Assembly (NCBI GenBank): GCA_037957365.1
Contig: JARHVA010001738.1
Location: 2,368,501-2,432,500, forward strand
Source of the DNA: Torreya grandis
Taxonomy: Eukaryota > Streptophyta > Pinopsida > Cupressales > Taxaceae
Direction of reading: 5' to 3'
DNA length: 64,000 nucleotides
The notes beneath the pieces were generated by a model. That model saw only the letters and a list, made by a program, of their open reading frames with translations, was not told where the DNA came from and did no database searches. The translations under genes and the position numbers were made by a program. This document shows, in pieces, positions 50,941-64,000 of this stretch (the first letter of the stretch is position 1; each line of letters opens with the position of its first letter).

Positions 50941-51559
50941 CTTCATCTAGTCTACAACATTAATGGAAGAATTGTTTACCTTTGGGGGTTCCTTAGGAGC
51001 ACTAGCTCCTTGTGGTTTAGCTTGAGAAGGAGGGTGAATAAGAGTTGTCTTCACATGCTAATTTTTTGAATTTCTTGCACTATAGGAGATTAATTTGACA
51101 CACTTACCATTGGAGATTAAGTGGGGACCAAAACATGTCCTTTAGTTGCTCCTTGTTGCTCTTCAACAACCCTTTTCTTGGACCTAGTGTCAACACTATT
51201 ATTCATATTAATTAGATTCCCCAAGTAATTAATTGAACAAAACATTCCCTAAAAATTATTTATGAGGGTAGAATAAATTTTTGGTTGACCATTTTCCACC
51301 CCACATTGAATTGGTCCTTCAAAACTTAAAACTTGGAAAGATTGATTGCCTTGCATTACCATTGTTTGGTTGTGTATTTCATTTGCATAAGTAACTTGTT
51401 ATTGATTTTTATAAAAATATGGAGAGCATATTTATTCTTGAACCAAGTTATTTTGAGTGGGAACAAGATATTTAGAGGATCATGGAGCATTAGTACTGTA
51501 GCTTTGTTAAGGCTGAGCTTGGGTGATTTGACCTTATTTGAGCATTACCTTGGAAAGGA
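50941..51559 (-). other. Gag-PR linker of giant element, broken
   Basis: Short frames with Lys/Pro-rich words (PPSQAKPQGASAPKEPPK near 51,020) and many stops. No zinc knuckle can be made out. Confidence 0.5.
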
Positions 51560-52710
<1,151 letters not shown>

Positions 52711-52840
52711 CTTTAAATATTCAATGGAGTTTCCAATTACTGAATGTAGATGCTCTTACAACTACAACTATGTCAAGACCAATACCAATATTGAACATTC
52801 TTGTAGGACTTGGAGTCCAATCAGGCATGAAAAAAACTAT

Positions 52841-55800
52841 TGACACTTACATTTTCACCCTTGAGGATATTCCTATCTCTTTTCATCCAAGTTTCATAAT
52901 ATAAACGTCCCTCTTGTTGTGGGTGACAATGTTGAGAGATGAATTTTTAGAAGGGATATTTCCCTTAATGCACTCTTTGAAGCACTTAACTATCAACTTG
53001 TGGATGAAAAGGATTAAGAAAACAAAAAATGGTGATTAACCAATGTTTAATATCCTCCTATTTTACTAAATATTTACTACTTAAATACAAACAAAGTCTC
53101 TCTCACACAATACTCACAACTCAAAATGCATTATCACATCAATGTTTCATATGCTATATTCAAGAAGGTATTTGATACTTATGAGAGTAATGGATGATTA
53201 AATTAGGTAATATAGTCATAAATAAAATCTAAGGTAGATATACACTTAGAAAATAATACTAACAAAGACCTATAACAACATCCTTTCTACACACTTGGTA
53301 GACAATCAAGGATAACATGCTAAAAAAAAGATCTTCTATTGGAAAAGATAAAAAAGATTGAATTAACACTAAATTACACATAATGTGAGTAAGAAAAAAC
53401 ATTTGTTAATTTATTCAAGAGTTCTTCAATTACAAAATTGGCTAGGGTTTCACCGTCAACCAATGGAGGCTTCCAAAAAAAGTAAGAGTCTATATTTATA
53501 GATTTTGAGAGAGAGGCAAGGTAAAGGAAGTAAAAATGTCACATGGACATGTTACAATCATATAAAATGGGTTAAAATTTGTATTATAAATATGCATGAG
53601 TTAAACCATTCAAATTCAAGAGGTCCAATTTTCCATATAAGCCATGAAAATTGTGAAAAGTGGTATAGAACTCTCAATCCTAGAATATAAAACTACATAA
53701 TTTATATCTATTTGAACATCCCACCACTAACTATGGATATTTATAATTATTTGGATGAGATAAAATGAATTCATTCATGTAATTCCATGCATTTTTTATT
53801 ATACTACTCATTTGGGAAATCTTGGAAGGAAGCAATCATTACCTGTAGTCTTAAATACTCCCTTTTCTACTACCCTTCATATTTGTCATTAAAAATGTCT
53901 TAAATTTCACATTAAAATACATGGGATTTAGTTAAATACACTTTTAAATATTATCCATGTCCTTAGACTTGTCAAACTCACCTTAAAAGGACATCTAATT
54001 AAGGTTTCCACACTTTTCATCCTTATGTTCACTATGCCAATTTTGACTGGCTGAAAGGAGAGATATATTTATGAAACTTACATGTGTTTTAATAGAATAA
54101 AATAACCATATGGAGTTAAAATAGGTCCTTATCTTCCCTCTAAACTTTATTGTATCCTTGCAAAGCTTATAGATCTTGTAAAACAAATAAAATGGTGAGA
54201 AAAACACTATTTATTGTGTTGTCTATACAATTAAGTATATATTATTTGTATTTTTTATATCTTTAGTGAGTCATATACATTATATAATAGGTTTAATTTA
54301 CAAACTATGCCATTATGGTGGCTCTCCAAGCTCATTTTCCTCATCGGGTCATAACCAAGGTTTTACTAGGGTTTTAGGTAGTTCTAGGTATTAAAATTTG
54401 ATCATACAACTTCAACTTTTAACCTACCTAAAAAATACACAAAATTTATTTTAGGGTACCCTACTAACTTCCTCCAATTCCTTTTGTTCCCATACATATC
54501 CTTAGAAAATATATGAGTACTTAGAAACACCCATCGAGCTTGTTTTCCTTTCATTTTGCACGTTTAGATTATGTCAACGCTAGAAATTTATTTCCTATAT
54601 GTATTTTTTAACTCCAATAGATCAAAAATATCTATTCACACCTTATAATCATTTTTAAATGAACCATATATCTTTCCAAGAGTTAGACATGGAGGTAGAC
54701 CTCAAAATGGTTCTAGGTCTCTTGAAGGCTTAGTGGGCTTAACATATCCTCTACAATATTGGCTCATTCGGGATAATATAAAATTATTAGGATGGAATAT
54801 AAAAAAATTTAACATGTCATTCATACTTACAAATACATAACATAACCTCTCCAACACTCCATAACTTCTGCTCTTATTTTCCAAGTTGTCCTAGTGGAAC
54901 CCTACCAAACTGGATTGTATTCATGTACAATCAAGGCAATTTGAGGGATTAAAACCTATGTGAGTATTATTAATCATCCTTAAAAATTAAATACACATTA
55001 CCAAATGTTACTATAATATCCCAAGGCATCATCTTAGGTCATTCACTCATTTTTTCATTTTTTGTTTAGTAGACCAAAGTTTTGATTTTCATGATTGGCT
55101 GATCTTTGAGAGAAAAGAAAGGAATATATACCTTATAAACATGGTAAAATGAGAGTTTTTTGAGTTTAATAAGGTAATAATGAGGATATTTACCAATTAG
55201 TAAGGTCAGAATCCCTTATTTAGGTACCTAACCAATTCAAAATGCTTAAAATAGGGGCTAAAAAACCCTATTTTCTTGCATTTTTGTCCAAATCCCCTTG
55301 TGGGTAACCTTTAAAAAAAAATTTAAAGTTTATAAGATTAATATACATGTTAAAAACCTTTAATTAATAATTATGTATCTTTAATAACCATCCAAAACAC
55401 CTTCTCCATTATCTTTCCAATACTTGCCTAGTTAACCAAAGGGTTTTCAAGCTTCCTTGTATAGACTGTTGCCAAATTTCCAAATGAGATAGATGTTTGG
55501 GAATCTTGGGAGGGAATTAGGAATAATATGAAATAAATTTGGTTATTATTAATCTTATTTAAGTCACTCACACCTTCCTTACACTCCTAGAGGGTTCATG
55601 ATCATTTTAGCCCTTTATTTTCCTAAACTCTACCTTGACTATAATAGTCTTGCTTGTAGGCGTTAATGGATGACCTTCCTTCTCCATGAATCCATGTGGA
55701 ATATATTTTATAATTTATTAAATTAAATTTTGTATTATACCAATGTGTTTGAGTCATCTCACCCAAACAAAACTCTCCATTGTATACTTCTTTACTAGGC

Positions 55801-58544
55801 ACTAGGCGTAATTGTAAGTTGACTAAGTTTGGCATTTGGAGGACTGCTTGTGGGTCATTTTGTGTGTATTAGGAAATGGGAATGGAATTTTAGGCTCTAT
55901 TTTAAGTCCAAAACATCCTTTCTAATATTTTCATCCATTCAATCTTTCCACATACACTTCAATATTTATACATACCTTCCTTTATCTAAGATTGTGTTTA
56001 CTACCTCTAGGTGGACTAAGACAGTCTTATGGGGTTCTATTATAGGTCATCACCATGATTATTTAAAATTATATGAGATGATAAGGTCCCTTTTAATTGA
56101 TTATGGTTTCAATTATGTCTCTTCACACATCCTCCTTTATGAGCCTCCAAATCACAAATGTGTATAACTTTCTCATTTCATTATTTGATTTAAGGTGCTC
56201 TGCCCACTACCCTTCTTGTAGGTGAATACAAGGGTTAATTTTAATTATTTATGATGTGATAAGATATTCAAGACACCATTTAGATCCAATAATTCATATT
56301 TCATTTATATCTCACATATGTGTTCCATTAGAGTTTAAATAGGGTCTATCCTACTTGATTGAGGAACCATGTTTTTACCTTGTTATAGGTTATCATTCCA
56401 TGCTTGAAGGAGGCCTATAGGTAGTCTGAGCATGTGAAATGTCTTTTCTCAAGTATTAAATATTACGTTTTACCTTTTTTTATCCTTTCAGAATATATAA
56501 AATAACTATCCATTAGGTCATGCTTGTAATTGCCCATTCAAGGTGTCAAAAGAATTATTTCTTCTCATAAGCTTGTAGACATCACTAAGGTTTCCCAAAA
56601 TGTTCTAAGACACTTTTGAGACATAAAAAAATGACCTTTCCCTTATAATTTCTTCACAAAAATTGGTAGGGTTCTTGATTTTACTAGGGGATATACATCT
56701 ACTAAATTTTAGGACTTGAAACCTTTTAAAAGTGTACCTTGGGAGACCTACTAAAACCTCTTAGGACTCTTTTTTGGCAATTTTGGGACAAAAGGCCTGA
56801 GTTTATTCACTCATCATTATAAGTGTTCTATACCCTTACCTTGACAACTAGAAAACCAAAGAGATCAGTCATGCTTAAAAAAACATGTTATGACCCTAAG
56901 AAAGGATCAAATCCTTATCCAAACACCATGAATGATCTTTTAACCATCCTGCAAGACCACCTATAGGTGGTTACATGGTTTACCACAATGAGCTATAGTG
57001 TGAACACAATGGAACATTTATGGATGTGAAACCTATAAACTTTACTAACTCATGTCAATTTATATTTGATAATGCTAGGCATTTTGAGTTCTTTTTGACC
57101 TCTTCATATGTTAGCATGACATCATCAAGAGCATATATATGGCCTTTTTAATGTGTGTAGGTAGAGAAGGTTGATTTGAGCAAGAGTATGTTTTTTAAAA
57201 GCCTCTTGATAGACAAAATGAATTTTTCACTCCTAAAATGAATGGTATACCTCAAAAACACTTTTAAAATAACCTAAAAAACCCTACTCAATATGGAAAA
57301 ACATTTGCATGTATATGAAAATTAGCAGCTAAGGGCATTTCATGAATGAAATGGCTTGTAACATGAACAAATGGTCAAGTTTTTACACTCTTTATCATTA
57401 AAAGGAAACTTCACTCAATCTATAGACTCTTTAAATATCCAAAACACCTCCATTGCCACTTCATACATAGGGAAAACAAGCTTACGTATGGAATTTAATT
57501 GAAACTAGACATGAAGTTGGAAAATGAAGAGAAACAAGATTGTAAGCTACTCATAGAATGCCATGGTGAGATAAAAACATGATATGGGGTATTTATATGG
57601 CTCAATAAATTTTAAAACATCATTTTGTAGATGTATGAGACCCACATAAAAGAAATACTTAGTAGACAAGAAACAATTCAGTTAAAATTGCTCATAGTGA
57701 CACCTCTTGCATTATAAGGAAAAAATTCTCATCCAAAAATTATTAATAATGAAACCATGAATGGATATCATATAATAAGGATGTATACATCCTTTGTATC
57801 TAACATCATTAGCTGGTTTGTATGGATTTGGCATAAATTGGGCAAAACCTATAGGGTGTACCAAAGAGCTATCAAATTTTCACAATCAACTTGTTAGCAA
57901 TGTTTCATCAATAAAATTTAATCATTTATCAATTTATTTATGTTAAAATTAAGATATTTAATTTTAAAATAACCTCTCAAAATAATTTTGTATAAAACTA
58001 TGTGTGCTTCCCCTACTGAGTAAAAACCTGAGGGTCACTCGAGTTTGGCAGGAAGAATAAAAATGTGAAGAATAGTTTTGACAAAAAAATGACTGTTAAA
58101 AATAAAAAATACTGAATGTGAGTATTATAAATATTAGGATACTCCTCATAACATTTGACATGTGGCACACTTCCCAAAGATATGTACAAGTTCTATTTTC
58201 CTCTTTTTAGCTAATTTCTATAATTTTAGTTGGGGAGCCTACAAGTATCTGATGTAACTAACATGTTAGACATCTAAAATGACTTCTTGGACATTTTCAA
58301 TGAAATTTAGACACCTAGGCACCTTTTAAAATGTTCCAAAATCATTAATGACTCTTAAAATGACATAAAATGACCCCTAATGGATAAAATGACTCATGTA
58401 ACCAAGACTAAAGCTAATGTGACCTTAAATGACATCATGTAAAAAGTATGAATATATGAGAAGATACTAAGACCCATTTAATTGTTTAAAATCAAAAATT
58501 TTGTAGAGGGGTGCCCAAATTCCACCAAAAGTCAAATTTGGTCA
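52841..58544 (-). repeat. 5' LTR of giant element (5,704 bp)
   Basis: The uninterrupted LTR copy. On the plus strand it starts TGACAC and ends GGTCA, so in the element sense it starts TGACC and ends GTGTCA. It aligns with the split 3' LTR to within one base in total length. Its position near 56,030-56,050 is the empty-site paralogue of the young insertion. Short frames (for example 53,505-53,690 and 55,829-56,167) have no coding support. Confidence 0.92.
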
Positions 58545-58549
58545 ACAAT

Positions 58550-60070
58550 TTCATGATTTGGTGGAGGTTGAGGCCTTATGATGTTTTCCTTATTATTCTC
58601 CCTATCTAGCTTCATTTCAAGTTCTATGCTATTTCTTGCAACATTTTTGAGGATTAATTCATCATTCATAACATCTTTGTAGACCCATTCATGTACTTCT
58701 TCTTGATGTTTATATTATCATGCCACATCCTTCTTGAACTTGAAGACATGCTTTGTAATGACATTGTTTGGGTCTGAGTTTCAGAAGTCATCTTTGGGTA
58801 AAAGTATGAGTCTCAATGCCTTACAAACATAATGATGTCTTTCCACTTTGTAAGATTATTCCTCCCTAGATTTTAAGTTATTTTTGAAGATGCCATCAAC
58901 TACATGAAGAAGTTGAGAGGCCATTTCTTCTTCTACCAGTTTCATTGGCACAAATCTTGGTAGCCTGAGGGGAGTTACCATTACTCCTTCCATTTAGATG
59001 ATTTTGAAATCTAGGTATAGCCAATAGATTTAAATTTCCTTTAGTATCTATCTAAACTCTATGGTAACTCTTTCCATTTCACATTTGATGATGGATTTGT
59101 AAATAACCTAGTAAAAGTATTCTATGATTACCTTGAAGTTAGGCTTAAAGTGGTGGATGTGCATTATAAAGAATAATTGGGGCATAACTTCATCTCACAT
59201 AGGAGACCATGAGTTAGGACCTAATTTGGAAATTACATATATGGCATCAAAAATTTAGCTCATCATGTAGAAAGGGGCACTATTTTTATAGGTATTATTC
59301 ATTGCATACACTATATTTCTGCTGATGATATCTCCCAGTGAGGGGATCTACTGATCCTCTAGGATTATTTTTAGTAGTCAGATAATTATATAAATAATTT
59401 GTATATTCCCATATATCCTATTGATAAGGGTGAATCCAATCCTGACTCCCTTATAAAACTAATGGACAGGTATGCCCCCTAGGTCATCCATGAAAACAAC
59501 CTTGGTTGGGTCTATAACCCATGATGCCAAGACTATCTATGGTTTATGCAACTCATACCAGTTATCATTGATGCTCTGGTTCTAATTTAGTTGTGTTAAA
59601 GGTAGGTTATAATATTTATAAAAGTTGGGACCTATGATGAAATCAATTTGGAGCCCTTTTTTAATGGATTTTAGCAATTTGTCCTCTCGAAGATGTCATA
59701 TACTAGGTTAGTGCATGAGATGACCTCTAGCTTTGTTGTAGCCTTGTGGAGCCTATCATCTTGGATTTTACTGATTTTTTAATCTAATTATAATATTTAA
59801 GGCATTGTTTTAACCTCATTAATATACTTATCTCCTTCAACATTGTAATATATGCTACTATAATGCATGTCCCCTAAGTTTATAACTTTAGGGATGAATT
59901 TTGTGTCCTTGGAAAATAATGAATTGTCATGTTGGAAAAGGAAGTCATCATTCCAAAATGTAATGCTCTTACCAAGATTTGTGGTTCCTACCTATGTGAT
60001 TTATGTGGTATTTTGTATAGTAACCAACATTTTCATATATCTTTCTATAACTTTTGAGATCTAACAATGA
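58550..60070 (-). pseudogene. Decayed ORF of inverted repeat, right copy, N-terminal part
   Basis: On the minus strand: ITFWNDDFLFQHDNSL and KVINLGDMHYSSIYYNVEGD (60,000-59,850), then a region absent from the left arm with VVFMDDLGGIPVH, RIGFTLINRIYGNIQ, MPQLFFIMHIHHFKPNFKV and TPLRLPRFVPMKLVEEEMAS, then KDVMNDELILKNVARN leading into the Glu-rich part. The frame survives in long pieces between stops, so this is the better preserved copy of the ORF. I cannot name the protein family. A plant-transposon gag-like or accessory protein is likely. Confidence 0.5.
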
Positions 60071-60780
60071 TAAATTGTGTGCACTTTTTGAATAGCTTGA
60101 GCTTCATCTCACGAGAAGAATGTAGATAGCAAGGAGAGAAAACATGCATAGATTCAAGTGAAAATGTAGATAGAAATAGTTGAGTTGATTATATTTTTTA
60201 AATATTTCTTTGATTAATGAAATGTAAATGGAAATTTTGGTTCATGTCATATTAATGGTGAGCTTGTCACCTATACACTCAAAACACTCTAAACTACTGA
60301 TTTTGGCATTTAATTGATTTAGAATTCAAATTTAACATTTATTTACATTTGATCCACTATCAATTTTATCTTTAAGGATAAATATTATCACCTTTGACAT
60401 ATGACATGCCACATCAGATCCATCTAGGCACTCATAGGGCTTGGATGCGACTAGGCTACTTAATTGGCTTAAATCTAGACATATGGCACCTTTTGATTAC
60501 TGATAATATCTCAAAATGATAATTAGTGTGATGAATTATTGTTACCATACCAAGTGTCATATTTTGATTCATGGTGAGATCTTAGATGGCCTTTTAGTTT
60601 TGATTGGTTTAAAGAGTGCCATACATCACTCTTATAAGAAATCAGGGCTTTTATTTATCAAGTGTCTCTTTAGAGGGATCCCAAATAACTATTAGCAACT
60701 TGGCACTAATCGTGTGGCTCATGTGAATCCATGTGTCTCTCTCAAATATGATCTATATGATATCAAATGAAGCTTTGTGG

Positions 60781-61040
60781 GAATGATATATGGAATCATT
60801 ATAGTGGTCTAAGGTGGATATGAATTAATCTTGAAGGTGATCTAGTGGATCTTCAGATGAAGCTTCATGAGAATGACATGTGGCATCATCATGTAGGTCT
60901 AATGTGGAGACAGATCACTCTCAAAAGTGATTTAGTGGATATTTAGATGTAACTTTATGGGAATGACATGTGGTATCATCATGCATGCTCAAAGAGGACA
61001 TTCATCACTCTTGAAAGCATTTGTTCTTTATTATACCAAG
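60781..61040 (-). repeat. Three 90-bp tandem repeats (right arm)
   Basis: GAATGA(C/T)AT blocks at 60,781, 60,871 and 60,961 are exactly 90 bp apart, the mirror of the array at 27,108 in the left arm. Confidence 0.88.
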
Positions 61041-62035
61041 TATCACTCTCAAAAGGAGAATTGGATAGTTTTATACCATCAAATTAGATTAAATAGATAA
61101 TATACAACCACATGTTTGCCTTGTGAGATCTCATAATATTTATATGGTTATAACATGGTGTGGACATGTGTCGATCATGGATGGGCCCTGAGGGGACATA
61201 CATCATTTTGAAATGGTTATCAACTTTGGTTGATGGCACTTGAGACACACAATGACATCTCATGGGTTTTTGGATTGTAGTGGGACACATGGTAGATGTG
61301 TGGTAGCTCAAATTGATTGTGTACTTTTAGGGGATAAGATCTTGAAACATATCATTGGATTTAAATTCCAATGGCTATTTATTATATGATCTCTCTAGAT
61401 GGTACCATGTAGCTTGTGAACTTGGTATATTTACTCCAAGTGTCCTACATGGGACATGATAAATTTTGAAGGCATTATGAATCCTAGTGAGTTAGACACC
61501 TATCTTCTTGAGTTAGAGTCTTTAATTTGATGTCCTATGAGGCATCAAAAACCCTAAATTTTTTTTTGACATCATAAAAGATAAAGTGAGGATCTAAGGT
61601 AGATTTATAAAAATATAAAATGCCCATCTTAAGAAAATTAAAACAATTTTAAAGTAGAACTCTGTAAGTAAATGCTTTAAACAAAATATAGGGTTAGTCT
61701 AATAAGATGAGGTAAGGCTTTTTGCGTTAATTCTAATTATATAACTAGGTATAACATCCTTAGGGAAGGCCTATCTGCACATTTTTGAATTATTAATGGT
61801 TAATGATTCATTATTTAGTGAAACTTGGAGGACTTATAATAACTCAAATATTTCTAAGTGCTAATCTGCATTTTAAGATGAATAATTAACCATGAATTAT
61901 AGAAGCACAAGAATTGGTAAATTAAACCAAATTGATATGCAATCAGATGATTTAGAAAGCTTGACATATTAGGCATTTTTAAAATTAAATAAAGGAGGGT
62001 CCCCATTCTAGGAATAGGGGGTAGTTGATCATAAA

Positions 62036-62594
62036 CAAAACTAAGATAATGTTATCATGTAATTAGTGTAGATAATGTGAAAGTTAATAATTGAAATACT
62101 TGAAAGAAAAGAGAGAAAATAATGAATACACTTATGTATAAGTGCAACCATGTTTCCCATTAGTAATTTAATTTTTTAATTATGCTTCCTAGTTGAAGAA
62201 TTAGAGAGAGGCTCACAAATGAACCATGGCTTTGTGAAGAAGAGAATTAGAAGGTGATCATGCTACCCTAATCTAGTGAAAAGGTGAGTTATTCTAAGGA
62301 CATTGAGTTTAATAAATCTCAATTACATTATTAAATTATATATATAATCCATCCAATCTCACCCAAGTCAAATTATATAACCATATCAACATTAAAAATG
62401 GAAGTAGTCCCAAGGCCATCGAGTGCACTAAATCTTTATCACACTACTTAAGGGAACTAAAATACAGTAGATGATAAAAATCTCAATTAGTGTGTCTTGG
62501 TAAGATTGGTGAGTAAATGTATATATAATTTTAATATGTATATATTATTTAGTGCATTGTCATGGAATATGCACCTATAATGTATATCAAGATG

Positions 62595-62656
<62 letters not shown>

Positions 62657-64000
62657 GTAACCTATACTTTCTAAAATCTGTATAATATATGACACAAATC
62701 TTGAACACTATACCAAATTTGTGAAAATCATTGCCAAATACATAGAAATTTGACCCAATTGTATATCTAAATCATGTAATATATATGAAATGCTAATTTT
62801 TCCGGCTGTGTGAATGTAGAATCATGTCTCACTAAACTACCCCCACTGATATGCCTCCTATTTTAAGTGAAGGGAATTAAATGTGATAGTCACCTTATCT
62901 AAAATGGATAATATAACCATGTTATATATGTGTCAATCATATAGTAAATAATAATATAGTGGTATAATGTCTAAGTATATGTATCAATGAAGCTTATAAT
63001 ATCCAACATAACAAGCCCTAAGATTCATGATATGAATAATGGAATAGTCTATAAGTAATAAACACAAGATCAACTAAAAACTAAGCACACACATAAAACA
63101 TTCATTATAATGAAAAATGGTTTTGAGGAGACAAAAAATAAGGGTCATGTTTATAATTTTCACACTCAAAAGGGATAACACGTTTAAATTTACACATGCC
63201 AAAGGAATAATCAATAATCATGAAATAATGGCCAACAAACAAAGGAACATGTTAAAATGTTCCATAATCTAAACAAGGTATAAAATAAGAAGTAAACTAA
63301 AGTAATTCATTTGAAAATATGAATAAGTGAAATATATAATTGAATAAAATAATAGTATCATACTAGTCCTTACATACATGTGTTAGACAAATTTCATGTA
63401 ACATAACATAAAAAATACATTGTATAAGATATAGGCATGAGTACATGAATGTGTAAGAATTAGTATATAAAATTAACATGATAATTTAAAGTGATCATAA
63501 AATAATATAAATCATATTAATCATTATCAATAGAAGCATATGCCCCAAGTGTATTATGTCATATGGGTAGAGGAAAGGTACAACATATATACGTTCATGT
63601 ATCATCGATCTCATGGATGCTTGTGTCAAACTCAAGTACATGTGAAACATATGTGTAGATATAAATGAAATGATATGATATATGGTAACATTAATTACAC
63701 AATATATGCAAAAACATAGTAAACATTTGGATGCGAAATATTTTTTGTATTTTTGGTTTATTAAATGTATTTATATTTTATTGATTTTTGTTGGAACATG
63801 TAATGGTTAAACGACAATCTATGTACCTTTAATACATTCATTATATATTAGGTAAATAAATAAATAATATATTTTATTTATTTACATAAGAATAACTCAT
63901 GTTAATAAATTAAATATATTACTGTTTTATTAATTATTCATCAGGGAAAGGTTGGACCAATGGCTATAACAATCCACATCCACACCCCAACATAAAAAAA
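62036..64000. other. AT-rich sequence outside the palindrome
   Basis: No ORF, LTR signal or repeat partner within the window was found. It is AT-rich with many A runs. Confidence 0.45.
62597..62653. repeat. (AT)n microsatellite
   Basis: 57 bp of pure AT. The frame across it at 62,487-62,708 is an artefact. Confidence 0.97.

Larger units (their letters stand above)
58545..62035 (-). repeat. Giant inverted repeat, right arm, outer part
   Basis: Continues the right arm after the giant element. 58,545-58,700 matches the reverse complement of 28,500-28,620 (for example CATCATTCATAA and GTTGAGG words). 59,600-60,070 matches 28,170-28,505, 60,400-61,170 matches 26,946-27,720, and 61,160-62,035 matches 13,216-14,086. 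It holds about 0.93 kb (roughly 58,690-59,620) that the left arm lacks. Confidence 0.9.

Overview
Layout. This is a repeat-only stretch of nuclear DNA from a large-genome seed plant. I see no host protein gene, rRNA, tRNA or CRISPR array. A plant source is supported by an iMet-type primer-binding site (TGGTATCAGAGC), a decayed tRNA-Asp-type site, Ty3/gypsy and L1-type remains of plant style, very low GC and nested retroelements of very different ages. A gymnosperm is plausible from the amount of old decayed sequence, but the species cannot be fixed from the sequence alone.

Region by region. 1-5,250 is AT-rich with a decayed retroelement ORF and a ~50-bp tandem array built on a palindrome. About 5,250-8,945 (minus) is the 3' part of an L1-like LINE (zf-RVT plus RNase H) followed by a further overlapping ORF. 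10,895-12,090 is a gypsy pol scrap in which an extra RNase H precedes RT, and RT is joined by deletion to the integrase C-terminus.

13,216-62,035 is one composite locus in four layers. (1) The oldest layer is a giant inverted repeat centred near 31,546, with arms of ~5.5 and ~6.5 kb carrying a decayed ORF of unknown family. (2) Its left arm is split by a 12.9-kb Ty3/gypsy element (14,087-26,945, plus strand) with recognisable LTRs, PBS, PPT, gag, PR, RT, RH, INT and a downstream ORF. (3) Its right arm is split by a giant gypsy element on the minus strand (34,636-58,544; about 17.8 kb net) with 5.7-kb LTRs and the domain order PR-aRNH-RT-RH-INT. (4) The left LTR of that giant is split by a young non-autonomous LTR element (37,849-43,920) with 1.67-kb LTRs about 2% diverged, a perfect 5-bp target duplication and a ~690-codon ORF of unknown function broken by one stop codon.

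62,036-64,000 holds only AT-rich sequence and a short (AT)n tract.

How it works together. Nothing here looks able to move alone except possibly the young element, which would need pol proteins supplied by another element. The gypsy pol frames are broken mainly by stop codons. Many of these sit where the family has Gln, Trp or Arg, as expected from long-term C-to-T decay of methylated DNA. The most informative content is architectural: the interrupted palindrome, the exceptionally long LTRs, the extra RNase H upstream of RT in two unrelated copies, and the ORF-bearing non-autonomous element.
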